This document shows positions 1 to 9,315 of a stretch of 64,000 nucleotides of DNA, piece after piece. The stretch covers positions 1,116,001-1,180,000 of the forward strand of contig NZ_JBNJLT010000001.1 in assembly GCF_050113635.1 (NCBI RefSeq). The letters are read 5' to 3'. Position numbers and translations under genes: made by a program. Origin of the DNA: Marinimicrobium sp050113635. Its GTDB lineage: Bacteria > Pseudomonadota > Gammaproteobacteria > Pseudomonadales > Cellvibrionaceae. Each line of letters begins with the position of its first letter. Position 1 is the first letter of the stretch. The notes beneath the pieces are model-generated. The model searched no databases, was not told the origin of the DNA, and worked only from the letters and a program-made list of their open reading frames with translations.

Positions 1-1119
1 TTCGTTGTAAACATTGCGGGTAACATCCAAATCCCTTGTCAGCTCCGACAGCTCAGCCTGATTGGTAGCCACTCGCTCGGCGCGTTCGTATTCCCGTTGC
101 AACATGGCTTCCAACGACTCCATGCGACGCTGTTGAGCGGTGAGACTGACTTCCGCCACAGACTGCTGTTTGCGCAGTTCTTCATACAGTGGATTTTCCA
201 CCGTTTGTGCGTTGCCGTATGCGCCACCGGAGAACTCGGTAGCGGCAATTTCTTCATCAAGGTCTTGTATTTGTTGACGAAGGGAGATCACGTCCGGGTA
301 ACTTTCCTGATACTGCAACCGAAGCTGATCCAATTGACGGCTCAGCTCCCGGCGACGATCACGCAGACGATCCACTTCACCGCGAGCCACCTGGTATTGA
401 TTTTCTTCGCTCAACTGCTTGGTGATGGTTTCAATCCGGGACTGGGATTCCTGGATCTCCAGGCGCAAGGTCTCAATATCGTTACGCAGCTGGTTGATGC
501 GACTGGTCACCTGCGCTTCCGTGCCGTCGGTATTCTGGGCGCGAAACTGCTTCAATTTTTCTTCGGCTATTTCCAGCTGTCGGCGATAGGATTCGACTTG
601 CGCATCAATAAAATTGAATGCCCCGACACTTTCTTCTCGCTTGCGTCGAGCGGTATCCTGAATAAATACATTAATAACGCTGTTCAGGACAGTGAACGCT
701 TTGTCCGGGCTCTCTGCGCTGTAGAGCACACGAAAGTTGTTGGCGCTTTCCGTTCTTACCGACACCCCACCCCGCAAGCGACGAACCACCGCTGCACGCT
801 GTTCCTCGGAGGAGCCAGCATCGAGCAGACCAGCCTCTTCAGCGGCTTTTTCCAGCACACGCCGAGTGTACAATGTTTCCTGCGCCTGCTTGGCACGGTC
901 AATCGATGTCACTGACGCGCGGCCTTTGAGCAACGGCTCAATGATGTTCGTCTCGTCCGCGTACAACAGGGCCTGGGTGGTATAGGTATTAGGCCAGAAA
1001 TAGCCTACCAACAAAGGGCCAAAAGCCACCGTAATAAATAGCAGGACTACCCAGACTCTGAAGCGCACGGCCTCGAGCTTGAGGGATTTAAGCCAGTCCA
1101 GAATCAGAGACTTGTTCAT
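1..1119 (-). CDS. XrtA-type exopolysaccharide chain-length determinant (Wzz/GNVR), 3' end outside window
   Basis: Inner-membrane polysaccharide co-polymerase controlling chain length of an exported polysaccharide. I translated the first 373 codons from the ATG at 1117-1119; the reading frame stays open to the window edge, so the C-terminus is missing. A transmembrane helix lies at about residues 17-38, followed by a periplasmic Wzz-type region and long charged coiled-coil stretches (about 170-370), as in the Wzz/EpsC proteins of exosortase-A clusters. The ATG is 2 bases past the stop of the export lipoprotein gene, so the two are translationally linked. The XrtA assignment leans on the neighbours. 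The tyrosine kinase and exosortase usually found next in such clusters would lie outside the window. Confidence 0.85.
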   Translation of the reverse strand, partial: MNKSLILDWLKSLKLEAVRFRVWVVLLFITVAFGPLLVGYFWPNTYTTQALLYADETNIIEPLLKGRASVTSIDRAKQAQETLYTRRVLEKAAEEAGLLDAGSSEEQRAAVVRRLRGGVSVRTESANNFRVLYSAESPDKAFTVLNSVINVFIQDTARRKREESVGAFNFIDAQVESYRRQLEIAEEKLKQFRAQNTDGTEAQVTSRINQLRNDIETLRLEIQESQSRIETITKQLSEENQYQVARGEVDRLRDRRRELSRQLDQLRLQYQESYPDVISLRQQIQDLDEEIAATEFSGGAYGNAQTVENPLYEELRKQQSVAEVSLTAQQRRMESLEAMLQREYERAERVATNQAELSELTRDLDVTRNVYNE

Positions 1120-1121
1120 AA

Positions 1122-1748
1122 TCAGAATGCCCTCTCAGGCACCGTCACGATGTCCGAAGGCTGCAGTGAATAATTCGTTTCCACCCGCCCCCGGTTGATT
1201 AAATCGTCCAGGTGTATCGGGTAGACTTTGACATCACCATTAATGCGACGATATAGCTTGGCCTTGTTCGCCGAGGCAAACTCATTCGGCCCACCAGCCA
1301 GCAGTACCAGATCCAGAACGGTCATCCCCTCGCGGTAGGCAATCGACTGTGGACTTTGCACAGCACCGGTGATGCGGACCCGCCGCTGGAAATCAGAGCT
1401 TGAGGGGTTTGTGACAATCACCGTCACCTGAGGGTTTCGAACGTATTCATTCAACGCGGTAGTAAGCGCGGCGGAAAGCTCTTCGGTGGTTCGGCCCGCC
1501 GCCATCACATCCCCCACCAACGGCAGGGAAATCATGCCATCGGGCCGCACCGGAACATCGCTGGAAAGCTCAGCATTGCGCCAGACATTGATGCGCAGCG
1601 CATCGCCCACGCCAATGCGATACTCCTGTAAAGTTCCCGATCCTGTGGGGGGCGGCTCAACTGGCTTGGTGGAGCAGCCAGACAGGAGTAGTAATGACAG
1701 GACCATCAGTCCGAAGCTGGTCCGGAAAAATGCCAGTGCTGTGTTCAC
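1122..1748 (-). CDS. XrtA-type polysaccharide export lipoprotein (Wza-like)
   Basis: Outer-membrane/periplasmic polysaccharide export protein of 208 residues. It starts with a lipoprotein signal whose lipobox is LLSGC, giving a lipidated Cys25. A Poly_export domain follows (about 40-115, with the typical YRIGVGDALRI entry) and then one SLBB domain (about 125-190). It is much shorter than Wza (about 380), which is normal for the single-SLBB export proteins of exosortase/PEP-CTERM clusters. It sits between the priming transferase and the chain-length gene in one leftward operon. The family is clear; the exported polymer cannot be read from the sequence. Confidence 0.88.
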   Translation of the reverse strand: MNTALAFFRTSFGLMVLSLLLLSGCSTKPVEPPPTGSGTLQEYRIGVGDALRINVWRNAELSSDVPVRPDGMISLPLVGDVMAAGRTTEELSAALTTALNEYVRNPQVTVIVTNPSSSDFQRRVRITGAVQSPQSIAYREGMTVLDLVLLAGGPNEFASANKAKLYRRINGDVKVYPIHLDDLINRGRVETNYSLQPSDIVTVPERAF

Positions 1749-1797
1749 GCTGCGTCTCCTTTAAATTGGGACTTTTGGTCACATCACGCTGGAGGTG

Positions 1798-3210
1798 TCA
1801 GTGAACGCCTTTCCCCAGCAAAACAATTTCCACAGTTTGAATCATAATAAGCATGTCCATCAGGAAACTGTGGTTCTTGGTGTAGTAGAGATCATATTGC
1901 AACTTGCCTCGCGCATCCTCTACCGACGCGCCGTAGGGGTATTTAAGCTGCGCCCACCCCATCAAGCCCGGTTTGACCTTATGCCGCATATCGTAAAAGG
2001 GAATCTGGTCTGAAAGATCTTTCACAAACTCCGGTCGCTCCGGACGCGGCCCCACAAAACTCATATCTCCCCGGATCACGTTATAAAGCTGTGGCAGCTC
2101 ATCCAGGCGGGTGTTCCGAATGAAGGCACCAACCCGGGTGATACGGCTATCGTTTTTCTGGGCCCATACAGCTTTGCCACCCTTTTCCGCATCCTGACGC
2201 ATACTGCGAAATTTATAAATACGGAAGCACCGGCCATTAAGCCCCACTCTTTCCTGATGATAGAGCACCGGCCGCCCACTCTCCAGCAAAACCGCAATCG
2301 CGGTGAGCAACATGAAGGGCCAAAGGATCAGAATGAACAGCGATGCCAGGCCGAGATCAAACAGCCGCTTGGCCACCGACCGGCTGCGGGAGTACTTAAA
2401 CCCGTCTGAAAACAGCATCCACCCCGGTTTCAGCGCTTCAACATCAATCTTGCCCAACTCCCGCTCACAAAAACCCAGCGTGTCGCTACTGGGAGTGCCA
2501 TGGAGCTTGCAATCGACAAACGCTGCCAACGGAAACAGCCCCCCATCGCGCTGCCGACGCTCGTCCGGGGCGATCACGATTTCGGAAACCTGGTGAGAAC
2601 GAGCGAACTGAACCCAATCCTGGGGAACCGGCAGCACCAGGTTTTCATCCACTGCCACAGGTTCGTTGCCACTGGGCACACAGCCAATCACTTTTACGCC
2701 TACCACATTCTGTTCAGGTGCCAGTTGGGACAATAGCCGTTGCGCCCGCACCCCCGCGCCGAAAATCACCACTCGGCGGCGAAGCTCGTCAGTGTCCACC
2801 AGCAGCAAGAATACCGCCCGGGACACCAACACCATGGCGGTGGACAAAAGAATACTCCAGAAAATCAGCGCCTGGGTAAAAGCACCCGCCATCAGATCTA
2901 TCACAAACAGCGCCGCGCTGCCCAGCAAAAAGAAGCTGACCAGCGTGCGCAGCACCATGCTGGAATAACCTTCCCGCACCAACGCCGTGTAAACCCCCAT
3001 CGACAAGGTGCAGCAACTCAGCACCACCGCAAACAACAATAACGGCCACCACAGCTCCGGTCCGGATAAAAACCCCACGGACAACTCCCCCATGGTGGCC
3101 AGCCAACGATCCATCAACCAGACCGCTGCAACCAGCAACACCAGCTCCACCAACCCCAAAAACAAGTAGGGAAGATGAACGTAATGTTTATTGATCCGGA
3201 TGTAAGACAA
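1798..3210 (-). CDS. Undecaprenyl-phosphate priming sugar transferase (XrtA-associated, EpsB type)
   Basis: Polyprenyl-phosphate glycosyl-1-phosphate transferase that starts the exopolysaccharide repeat unit at the inner membrane. N-terminal membrane helices (about residues 15-130) lead into a Rossmann-like CoA-binding-type domain. The C-terminal bacterial sugar transferase domain carries YKFRSM, TRLDELPQL and SFVGPRPERPEF. I chose the TTG at 3208-3210 because AAGGA sits 7 bases before it and the protein then begins as family members do (IRINKHYVHLP). A TTG at 3307-3309 would add 33 residues but has no ribosome binding site. First gene of the leftward half of the cluster, divergent from the dehydrogenase gene. 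Confidence 0.88.
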   Translation of the reverse strand: MSYIRINKHYVHLPYLFLGLVELVLLVAAVWLMDRWLATMGELSVGFLSGPELWWPLLLFAVVLSCCTLSMGVYTALVREGYSSMVLRTLVSFFLLGSAALFVIDLMAGAFTQALIFWSILLSTAMVLVSRAVFLLLVDTDELRRRVVIFGAGVRAQRLLSQLAPEQNVVGVKVIGCVPSGNEPVAVDENLVLPVPQDWVQFARSHQVSEIVIAPDERRQRDGGLFPLAAFVDCKLHGTPSSDTLGFCERELGKIDVEALKPGWMLFSDGFKYSRSRSVAKRLFDLGLASLFILILWPFMLLTAIAVLLESGRPVLYHQERVGLNGRCFRIYKFRSMRQDAEKGGKAVWAQKNDSRITRVGAFIRNTRLDELPQLYNVIRGDMSFVGPRPERPEFVKDLSDQIPFYDMRHKVKPGLMGWAQLKYPYGASVEDARGKLQYDLYYTKNHSFLMDMLIMIQTVEIVLLGKGVH

Positions 3211-3439
3211 AACCCTGTCCTTCTGAGCGGGAATGAAAGTGGCTGTGGGCCTCGCATTATAGGGGTTTATCGTGGCTTTCTCGACCTTCTCCCCACGCTT
3301 TTTATTCAAAAAAGTGACAAGATTTCCGACACTTTAAAGCGCGTTTGCTTTTCATTAAATGCTCAGAAAATATGGTACCTTAGAACGCGCAGGGCGACGC
3401 TTTTTCCCGGCATCTCGAGCACTGTTCAAGGACACTTTT

Positions 3440-4714
3440 ATGTTCCCCACTGATCCATCTGTTTGCGTTATTGGTTTAGGTTATGTCGGCTTGCCGCTGG
3501 CGACGGAATTTGGAAAAAAGGTCGACACTATTGGCTTCGACATCAACCCCGCCCGCATTACCGAGCTGCAGTCAGGCCGCGATCACACCCGAGAAGTCAG
3601 TGCTGAGGAATTGGCGGCGTCAGAACGATTGCGCTTTACCAGCGACGAGAAAAACATTCGGCAATGCGATGTTTATATCGTTACCGTCCCGACCCCGATT
3701 ACCGACAGCAAACAGCCCGACTTGAAACCTTTGCACAGTGCCTCCGAATTACTGGGCCGGGTGATCGGACGCCACAGCATTGTGATTTTCGAGTCCACGG
3801 TGTATCCCGGCTGCACGGAAGAGGTTTGCGTACCAATCATCGAACAGGGCTCTGGCCTGGTCTTCAACCGGGATTTTTTCGCGGGCTACAGCCCGGAACG
3901 CATTAACCCCGGCGACAAAGAGCACCGTGTCAGCACGATTGTTAAAGTGACGTCTGGCTCCACCCCGGAGGTGGCCGACTACGTTGATCGACTTTATCAA
4001 CGTGTGGTGACCGTCGGCACTCACAAAGCGAGCAGCATTAAGGTGGCGGAAGCGGCCAAGGTAATCGAGAACACCCAGCGCGATATTAATATCGCGCTGG
4101 TCAATGAACTGGCGTTGATTTTCAGCCGCCTGGGCATCGACACGCTGGAAGTACTTGAAGCGGCGGGCACCAAATGGAACTTTTTACCCTTCCGCCCCGG
4201 TCTGGTGGGCGGTCACTGCATCAGCGTGGACCCGTATTACCTCACGCATAAGGCTCAGCAGGTGGGTTACAACCCGGAGGTCATCCTCTCCGGGCGCCGC
4301 ATCAACGATGGCATGGGCCATTTCATTGCCGCCTCGGTCGTCAAAACCATGACCCAGCGAAAACTGCACCTGGTGGACGCCAACGTCTTGATCATGGGGC
4401 TGGCTTTCAAAGAGAACTGCCCGGACCTGCGCAATACCCGAGTGGTCGATATCATCAGCGAGTTCCGCGAATACCACGCGAATGTGGACGTTTACGACCC
4501 CTGGGTGGACCCGAAAGAAGCGCAGCACGAATACGGGCTGACACTGGTATCCGAGCCCAAGGCAAGGCATTATGACGCCATCATCCTGTGCGTGGGTCAC
4601 CGCGAGTTCCGTGAGATGGGCGTCGACGCCATTCGCCAGCTCGGTCGGGACAACCACGTTCTGTTCGACGTCAAACACCTGTTGCCCAAAGACCGGGTCG
4701 ACGCCCGTCTCTAG
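3440..4714 (+). CDS. tviB: UDP-N-acetylglucosamine/UDP-glucose 6-dehydrogenase, TviB/VipA type
   Basis: NAD-dependent oxidation of a UDP-hexose (UDP-GlcNAc in the Vi-antigen enzyme) to the uronic acid, supplying acidic sugar for the polysaccharide. The N-terminal Rossmann motif is GLGYVGLPLA. The catalytic cysteine is in GGHCISVDPYYL (Cys260), and the C-terminal UDP-binding domain has GLAFKENCPDLRNTRV. The ATG at 3440 is preceded by AAGGA at an 8-base spacing; an upstream in-frame start at 3359 would add 27 unconserved residues. First gene of the rightward half of the cluster. The region 3310-3439 must hold both divergent promoters; a TATGGT at 3372 is a weak -10 candidate. Substrate specificity between UDP-GlcNAc and UDP-Glc is unproven. 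Confidence 0.87.
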   Translation: MFPTDPSVCVIGLGYVGLPLATEFGKKVDTIGFDINPARITELQSGRDHTREVSAEELAASERLRFTSDEKNIRQCDVYIVTVPTPITDSKQPDLKPLHSASELLGRVIGRHSIVIFESTVYPGCTEEVCVPIIEQGSGLVFNRDFFAGYSPERINPGDKEHRVSTIVKVTSGSTPEVADYVDRLYQRVVTVGTHKASSIKVAEAAKVIENTQRDINIALVNELALIFSRLGIDTLEVLEAAGTKWNFLPFRPGLVGGHCISVDPYYLTHKAQQVGYNPEVILSGRRINDGMGHFIAASVVKTMTQRKLHLVDANVLIMGLAFKENCPDLRNTRVVDIISEFREYHANVDVYDPWVDPKEAQHEYGLTLVSEPKARHYDAIILCVGHREFREMGVDAIRQLGRDNHVLFDVKHLLPKDRVDARL

Positions 4715-4740
4715 GAACGAATGAACTTCAAGGTTTCACT

Positions 4741-5748
4741 ATGAAAGTATTGGTCACCGGCACCGCTGGCTTTATTGGCAACCACCTGGCATTGCGGCTC
4801 CTGGAGCGCGGCGACGAAGTGGTCGGCATCGACAACCTGAATGACTACTACGATGTGCGCATCAAGGAAGCTCGCCTGGCCCGGGTCTCCGCGCATTCAG
4901 GGTTCACCGATGTGCGCGCCAACATCGCGGACAAGGCGGCTGTTGACCGGGCCTTCCGTGACCATAAACCAGACCGCGTCGTCAATCTCGCAGCTCAGGC
5001 AGGCGTGCGCTACTCGCTCATCAACCCTCAGGCGTATATTGACAGTAACATTACCGGCTTCCTGAATATCCTTGAGGCCTGCCGGCACTTCGGCACCGAA
5101 CATCTGGTTTACGCGTCCAGCAGCTCTGTCTACGGCGCCAATACCGCCATGCCGTTTTCGGTGCACAACAACGTTGACCACCCCGTCAGCCTGTATGCCA
5201 CCAGCAAGAAGTCCAACGAACTGATGGCGCACACCTACAGCCATTTGTTCGACATACCCACCACGGGTTTGCGGTTTTTTACGGTGTACGGTCCCTGGGG
5301 TCGTCCCGATATGGCATTGTTTATCTTTACCCGCAAAATCCTCGCTGGCGAGCCCATCGACGTGTTCAATTATGGCCATCACCGTCGGGACTTTACGTAT
5401 ATCGACGATATTGTCGAAGGGGTGATTCGAACCCTGGACCACGTCGCACCAGCCAACCCCGAGTGGAGCGGCGACGCCCCCGACCCGGCCACATCCAAGG
5501 CTCCTTACCGCCTGTACAACATCGGCAGCAACCGCCCGGTGGAGTTACTGCGTTACATTGAAGTTCTGGAGAACTGTCTGGGCAAGAAGGCCGAGAAAAA
5601 CTTGCTGCCCCTGCAACCCGGCGACGTGCCGGATACGTATGCCGATGTTGATGCGTTAATGGAAGACGTGCATTACAAGCCGTCTACGCCTGTGGAAACC
5701 GGCATTGAAAATTTTGTGCGCTGGTACCGGGATTATTACCAGGTTTAA
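4741..5748 (+). CDS. UDP-glucuronate 4-epimerase-like NAD-dependent epimerase
   Basis: Extended short-chain dehydrogenase of 335 residues that would epimerise a UDP-uronic acid at C4. It has the nucleotide-binding GTAGFIG at residues 7-13, IDNLNDYYD typical of LspL/WbnF-type UDP-glucuronate 4-epimerases, and the catalytic pair Tyr152/Lys156 in YATSK. It lies 26 bases after the dehydrogenase, with a weak AAGG ahead of the ATG, in one operon with it. The two consecutive reactions fit: oxidation to a UDP-uronate, then epimerisation. Whether the true substrate is UDP-GlcA or UDP-GlcNAcA depends on the dehydrogenase. Confidence 0.87.
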   Translation: MKVLVTGTAGFIGNHLALRLLERGDEVVGIDNLNDYYDVRIKEARLARVSAHSGFTDVRANIADKAAVDRAFRDHKPDRVVNLAAQAGVRYSLINPQAYIDSNITGFLNILEACRHFGTEHLVYASSSSVYGANTAMPFSVHNNVDHPVSLYATSKKSNELMAHTYSHLFDIPTTGLRFFTVYGPWGRPDMALFIFTRKILAGEPIDVFNYGHHRRDFTYIDDIVEGVIRTLDHVAPANPEWSGDAPDPATSKAPYRLYNIGSNRPVELLRYIEVLENCLGKKAEKNLLPLQPGDVPDTYADVDALMEDVHYKPSTPVETGIENFVRWYRDYYQV

Positions 5749-5767
5749 TAGAGGTGGCCCCACTCTA

Positions 5768-6685
5768 ATGGTGAAACAAAAAGCCCCCATCACCCATGCG
5801 ATGACCGTGGATGTCGAAGACTACTACCAGGTCGCGGCGTTTTTCGATGTGGTTCGACCCGAGGAATGGGAACAGTGGCCCTCGCGCGTAGAGGCCAATA
5901 CCGACCGCCTGCTGGCGCTCTTTGATGACCACGGGATCAAAGTCACCTGCTTTATTTTAGGGTGGGTCGCGGAGCGCCACCCCGAGCTTGTAAAACGCAT
6001 TCATCACGCCGGGCATGAAGTTGCCTCTCATGGCTACAGCCACCGTTTCATCTACCGACAGACGCCGGAGGTCTTTCGGGAGGAGACGCATCGCTCCAAA
6101 GCCATTCTGGAAGATCTGGTCGGCCAGCCTATCCAGGGTTACCGCGCCGCCAGCTACTCCATTACCCGCCAGTCGCTGTGGGCACTGGATATACTCGCGG
6201 AGCTCGGCTTTATCTGGGACTCGAGTATTTTCCCCACACGCCACGACAACTACGGCATTCCGGACAGCCCCCGGGAGCCCTATAAAATTATCACCCCCAG
6301 CGGGGCGACACTCACCGAATTCCCCCTGACCACGGCCACGGTATTCGGTCAGGCCGTTCCCGCCGCCGGAGGCGGTTACTTTCGCCAGTATCCGTATGCA
6401 CTCTCCCGCTGGCTGTTTCACAAGGCGAGCGACGAAGGACGAAAACCACAGATTTTCTATTTACACCCCTGGGAGATCGACCCTGATCAGCCCCGTATCC
6501 ACCAGGCCCGCTGGTTCTCCCGTTTCCGGCACTACACCAACCTGCGTCGCTGTTTGCCCCGCCTTGAGCGCATGCTTCGCGACTTCTCCTTTGGCACGAT
6601 GAGCCAAAGCCTGGGGTCGGTACACATTGAGCAAACGCTGGATCTGCGCGAACCGGGCGCGGGGACCAACACCAGACACTCTTAG
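5768..6685 (+). CDS. XrtA-system polysaccharide deacetylase (DUF3473)
   Basis: Carbohydrate esterase 4-type deacetylase of 305 residues. MTVDVEDYYQV near the start carries the metal/catalytic aspartate pair. HEVASHGYSH holds the two metal-binding histidines, and HPWEIDP near residue 240 is the second catalytic motif, followed by the DUF3473 tail. This architecture is the exosortase-A-associated deacetylase family and is the best single marker that the cluster is XrtA-type. I use the ATG at 5768 (GAGGTGG upstream); an in-frame start at 5705 would overlap the epimerase gene. No signal peptide is seen, so it may act on cytoplasmic or lipid-linked sugars. Confidence 0.9.
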   Translation: MVKQKAPITHAMTVDVEDYYQVAAFFDVVRPEEWEQWPSRVEANTDRLLALFDDHGIKVTCFILGWVAERHPELVKRIHHAGHEVASHGYSHRFIYRQTPEVFREETHRSKAILEDLVGQPIQGYRAASYSITRQSLWALDILAELGFIWDSSIFPTRHDNYGIPDSPREPYKIITPSGATLTEFPLTTATVFGQAVPAAGGGYFRQYPYALSRWLFHKASDEGRKPQIFYLHPWEIDPDQPRIHQARWFSRFRHYTNLRRCLPRLERMLRDFSFGTMSQSLGSVHIEQTLDLREPGAGTNTRHS

Positions 6686-6721
6686 GTGCCACCTTAGGTG
6701 CTGATCGGCCAGCCAACAGCA

Positions 6722-6750
6722 TAGACGAATGCGGCCAGACTCTGTAGAAT
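6722..6750 (+). promoter_or_regulatory. Probable sigma-70 promoter of tRNA-Arg
   Basis: TAGACG (6722-6727) and TAGAAT (6745-6750) are separated by 17 bases and lie about 30 bases before the mature tRNA. The -35 is a weak match (two mismatches to TTGACA); the spacing and position are what support the call. Confidence 0.4.
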
Positions 6751-6781
6751 TCCGCCCTCTCGTTTTGAGAGACATTGACAC

Positions 6782-6858
6782 GCACCCGTAGCTCAGTCGG
6801 ATAGAGTAGCGGTTTCCGAAGCCGTTGGTCGCAGGTTCAAATCCTGCCGGGTGCGCCA
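6782..6858 (+). tRNA. tRNA-Arg, anticodon CCG
   Basis: A 77-base cloverleaf. The seven-base acceptor GCACCCG pairs with CGGGTGC, the discriminator is G and CCA is encoded. The anticodon stem GCGGT/GCCGT encloses TTCCGAA, giving anticodon CCG for the Arg codon CGG. The T arm has the standard GGTTCAAATCC. A terminator follows within 10 bases, so it is a single-gene transcript. No duplicated tRNA 3' end or integrase was seen nearby, so there is no sign of use as an attachment site. Confidence 0.97.
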
Positions 6859-6864
6859 TTTATG

Positions 6865-6894
6865 AAAAAGCCCGCAAGTTGCGGGCTTCTTTCT
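6865..6894 (+). terminator. Rho-independent terminator after tRNA-Arg
   Basis: AGCCCGC, a 5-base loop, GCGGGCT, then a T-rich tail (TCTTTCT). A's on the other side let it also stop the convergent fadE transcript. Confidence 0.8.
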
Positions 6895-6900
6895 AGCGAC

Positions 6901-9315
6901 TTACAGCGACTCGAAAGCGTCAGTGAGGAGGCAGTCGTAGCGACGTGCGTCGTATTCCTTGAGGCGGGGAATATCCGCTTCGCGAATCATGCCTTTTGCC
7001 GCGGCATCCTGCAGGCGTTCTGCCAGCGTTTCTCCCGACAGCTCCCCTTTGGCTTGCGCACGCACGAAGGTGCTCCACACCGGCTCCAGAGACAGCAGCA
7101 TTTGGTAGGTGGTTTCCACCCGACCAATGGCGTCTTCGGCATTGTCATTTTCATACACGTAAGGGCGGAACGCCTTGCGCACCGGGTTATCCTCCATGAT
7201 CAACGCCCCCAGCGTACGAGTTGCCTTGTCGTCAGGCTTCTGCACAATACGGCCCCACGGAAACACCATCCATTTGACCAGGCAGGCCAGAGCGCCTGCC
7301 GGGAAATTGCGGTAGAAATCGTACAGCGCTTCTTGAGCGGTATACAGCGCGTGGCGCAGAGCGTAATCGGCGTGCGCATCTTCCTCGTCGGTCCGCGGGT
7401 GGGCGGAGTGGAATTTCAGGATTGAACAAGCGATAAACAGTTGGCTGTGCACATCCCCCAGGCGGGCGGACAATAGTTCGCGACGTTTGAGATCACCGCC
7501 CAGAATCCCCAGCGCCAAATCAGAGGTCACCGCCAATCCGGCACTGAGCAAGTTGATGCGCTGGTACCAGCGTCGACTGAAACTATCGGCGTTCTCAGGC
7601 ACGCCGCTGAACGCGGCACGAGTGACCCCAAAGAGCTTGGCGCGCATCACATTACACAGCAAGTGCCCTAAATGGCGAATAAACAGTTTATCGAAGGCTT
7701 TGAGTCCGCGCTTCGAATCATCGTCCTGGATCGCCTGCAATTCCTCAAACAGATAGGGGTGGCACCGCATGGCACCCTGCCCGAAAATCATCAGGGAACG
7801 GGTGAGAATATTGGCGCCTTCCACCGTGATGGCAATGGGGACACTCTGATACGGCAGAGCCAGGAAGTTGCGCGGGCCGTGCTGGATGGCCCGGCCGCCG
7901 ACCACATCCATTCCGTGGTTGACCACCCGACGCATCATTTCCGTGGCGTGGTATTTGGCCATCGCCGTCATGACCGACGGCGCACCGGTTTCAAGCCCTT
8001 TGGTCACCATCTGGCGAAACGCTTCCATGGTGTAGGCACAGCGGGCGATGTCCGCCGTGGCTTCCTGAACCCCTTCAAACTTGCCCACTTCCATATTAAA
8101 TTGGCGGCGAATACGCGCATAAGCACCCACTGTGCGGTAAAGCATTTCGCCGCTCGCGGTGGCCAGGGCGGGCAGAGAGACACCCCGACCAGCGCCCAGG
8201 CACTCGATCAACATCCGCCAGCCTTTGCCCGCCATGGGCGCCCCGCCAATAATCCAGTCCACTGGAATGAACACATCCTCCCCTTTGATCGGGCCATTCA
8301 TAAACGGGGAGCCGGGGTTGTGGCGCTTGCCGATTTCAATGCCGGGGTGATTCGCGGGCAGCAGCGCACAGGTGATACCGTAATCGCTTTTGTTTTTGTC
8401 ACCCAGCAGACCGTCCGGGTCGTGCAGTTTGAACGCCAACCCCACCACGGTCGCCACGGGCGCCAGTGTGATCCAGCGCTTACTAAAGGTGAGTTTGAGA
8501 CCGATCACCTCCTGGCCTTCGAACTCGCCTTTGCAGACGATACCTGTGTCGGGGATAGAGCCCGCATCAGAGCCCGCTTCCGGGCCGGTAAGACCAAAAC
8601 AGGGAATCTCGGTGCCTTTTGCAAGCCCTGGCAGCCAGCGCTGTTTTTGCTCCTCGGTGCCGTATTTCATCAACAGCTCACCCGGACCGAGAGAGTTGGG
8701 CACCATGGCGGTCACCGCCGCTGTACCGGAGCGGCTGGCAATTTTGCTCATGATTCGGCTTTGCGCGTAGGGGCGGAAATCCCGCCCGCCAAACTCCTTG
8801 GGAATAATCAGGCCGAGAAAGCCTTTGTCTTTCAAAAACTGCCACGCCTCTGGAGGCAGGTCCTTGCGCTTATGATGGATGTCGTATTCATCCAGCATGC
8901 CACACAGTTCCTCCACTTCTTCGTCGAGGAACCGCTGTTCTTCATCACTTAATTGCGGCAGTCCAATCTGTGCAAACTGGTGCCAGTCGGGCCGACCGCT
9001 GAAAAGGTCTTTTTCCCACCAGGTGGTCCCCGCTTCCAGCGCTTCACGCTCGGTGGAACTCATGCTGGGCATGGCCTTCCCCAACAGGCGGTACACAGGC
9101 GCCGACAGCACGGGGCGACGCAACATGGGCACATTAAGAATCAGAAGAATCGCCGCCAGCGGTATCACCAGCCACAATGACCAGAACGCCGGAGAGATAA
9201 AACCAAGCAAAAACCAGGCGACCGCCATGACCGCCGATCCCAGCGGCAGCGGCAAACGCCGATACAGCAAGACACCGAGCACAATCAACCACACAATCAG
9301 CGATAGCAAAAACAT
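6901..9315 (-). CDS. fadE: Acyl-CoA dehydrogenase FadE
   Basis: First step of fatty acid beta-oxidation: FAD-dependent desaturation of acyl-CoA to trans-2-enoyl-CoA. The 804-residue length matches E. coli FadE (814), far longer than standard acyl-CoA dehydrogenases. Two N-terminal hydrophobic helices (residues 1-45) tether it to the membrane. The dehydrogenase core contains FGLTGPEAGSDAG and KRWITLAPVA, and the C-terminal FadE-specific domain follows. The ATG at 9313-9315 has AGGAG 7 bases upstream; a TTG 7 codons earlier has no such site. It ends convergently on the tRNA terminator. The 177 bases upstream show no clear FadR or PsrA operator. Confidence 0.95.
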   Translation of the reverse strand: MFLLSLIVWLIVLGVLLYRRLPLPLGSAVMAVAWFLLGFISPAFWSLWLVIPLAAILLILNVPMLRRPVLSAPVYRLLGKAMPSMSSTEREALEAGTTWWEKDLFSGRPDWHQFAQIGLPQLSDEEQRFLDEEVEELCGMLDEYDIHHKRKDLPPEAWQFLKDKGFLGLIIPKEFGGRDFRPYAQSRIMSKIASRSGTAAVTAMVPNSLGPGELLMKYGTEEQKQRWLPGLAKGTEIPCFGLTGPEAGSDAGSIPDTGIVCKGEFEGQEVIGLKLTFSKRWITLAPVATVVGLAFKLHDPDGLLGDKNKSDYGITCALLPANHPGIEIGKRHNPGSPFMNGPIKGEDVFIPVDWIIGGAPMAGKGWRMLIECLGAGRGVSLPALATASGEMLYRTVGAYARIRRQFNMEVGKFEGVQEATADIARCAYTMEAFRQMVTKGLETGAPSVMTAMAKYHATEMMRRVVNHGMDVVGGRAIQHGPRNFLALPYQSVPIAITVEGANILTRSLMIFGQGAMRCHPYLFEELQAIQDDDSKRGLKAFDKLFIRHLGHLLCNVMRAKLFGVTRAAFSGVPENADSFSRRWYQRINLLSAGLAVTSDLALGILGGDLKRRELLSARLGDVHSQLFIACSILKFHSAHPRTDEEDAHADYALRHALYTAQEALYDFYRNFPAGALACLVKWMVFPWGRIVQKPDDKATRTLGALIMEDNPVRKAFRPYVYENDNAEDAIGRVETTYQMLLSLEPVWSTFVRAQAKGELSGETLAERLQDAAAKGMIREADIPRLKEYDARRYDCLLTDAFESL

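Noticed and set aside
2303..2736. Overlapping plus-strand frames over the priming transferase
   Set aside because: They lack ribosome binding sites and homology-like motifs and mirror the codon pattern of the real gene.
6782..6858. tRNA-Arg as an integration site
   Set aside because: No integrase, no repeated tRNA 3' end and no compositional island next to it.
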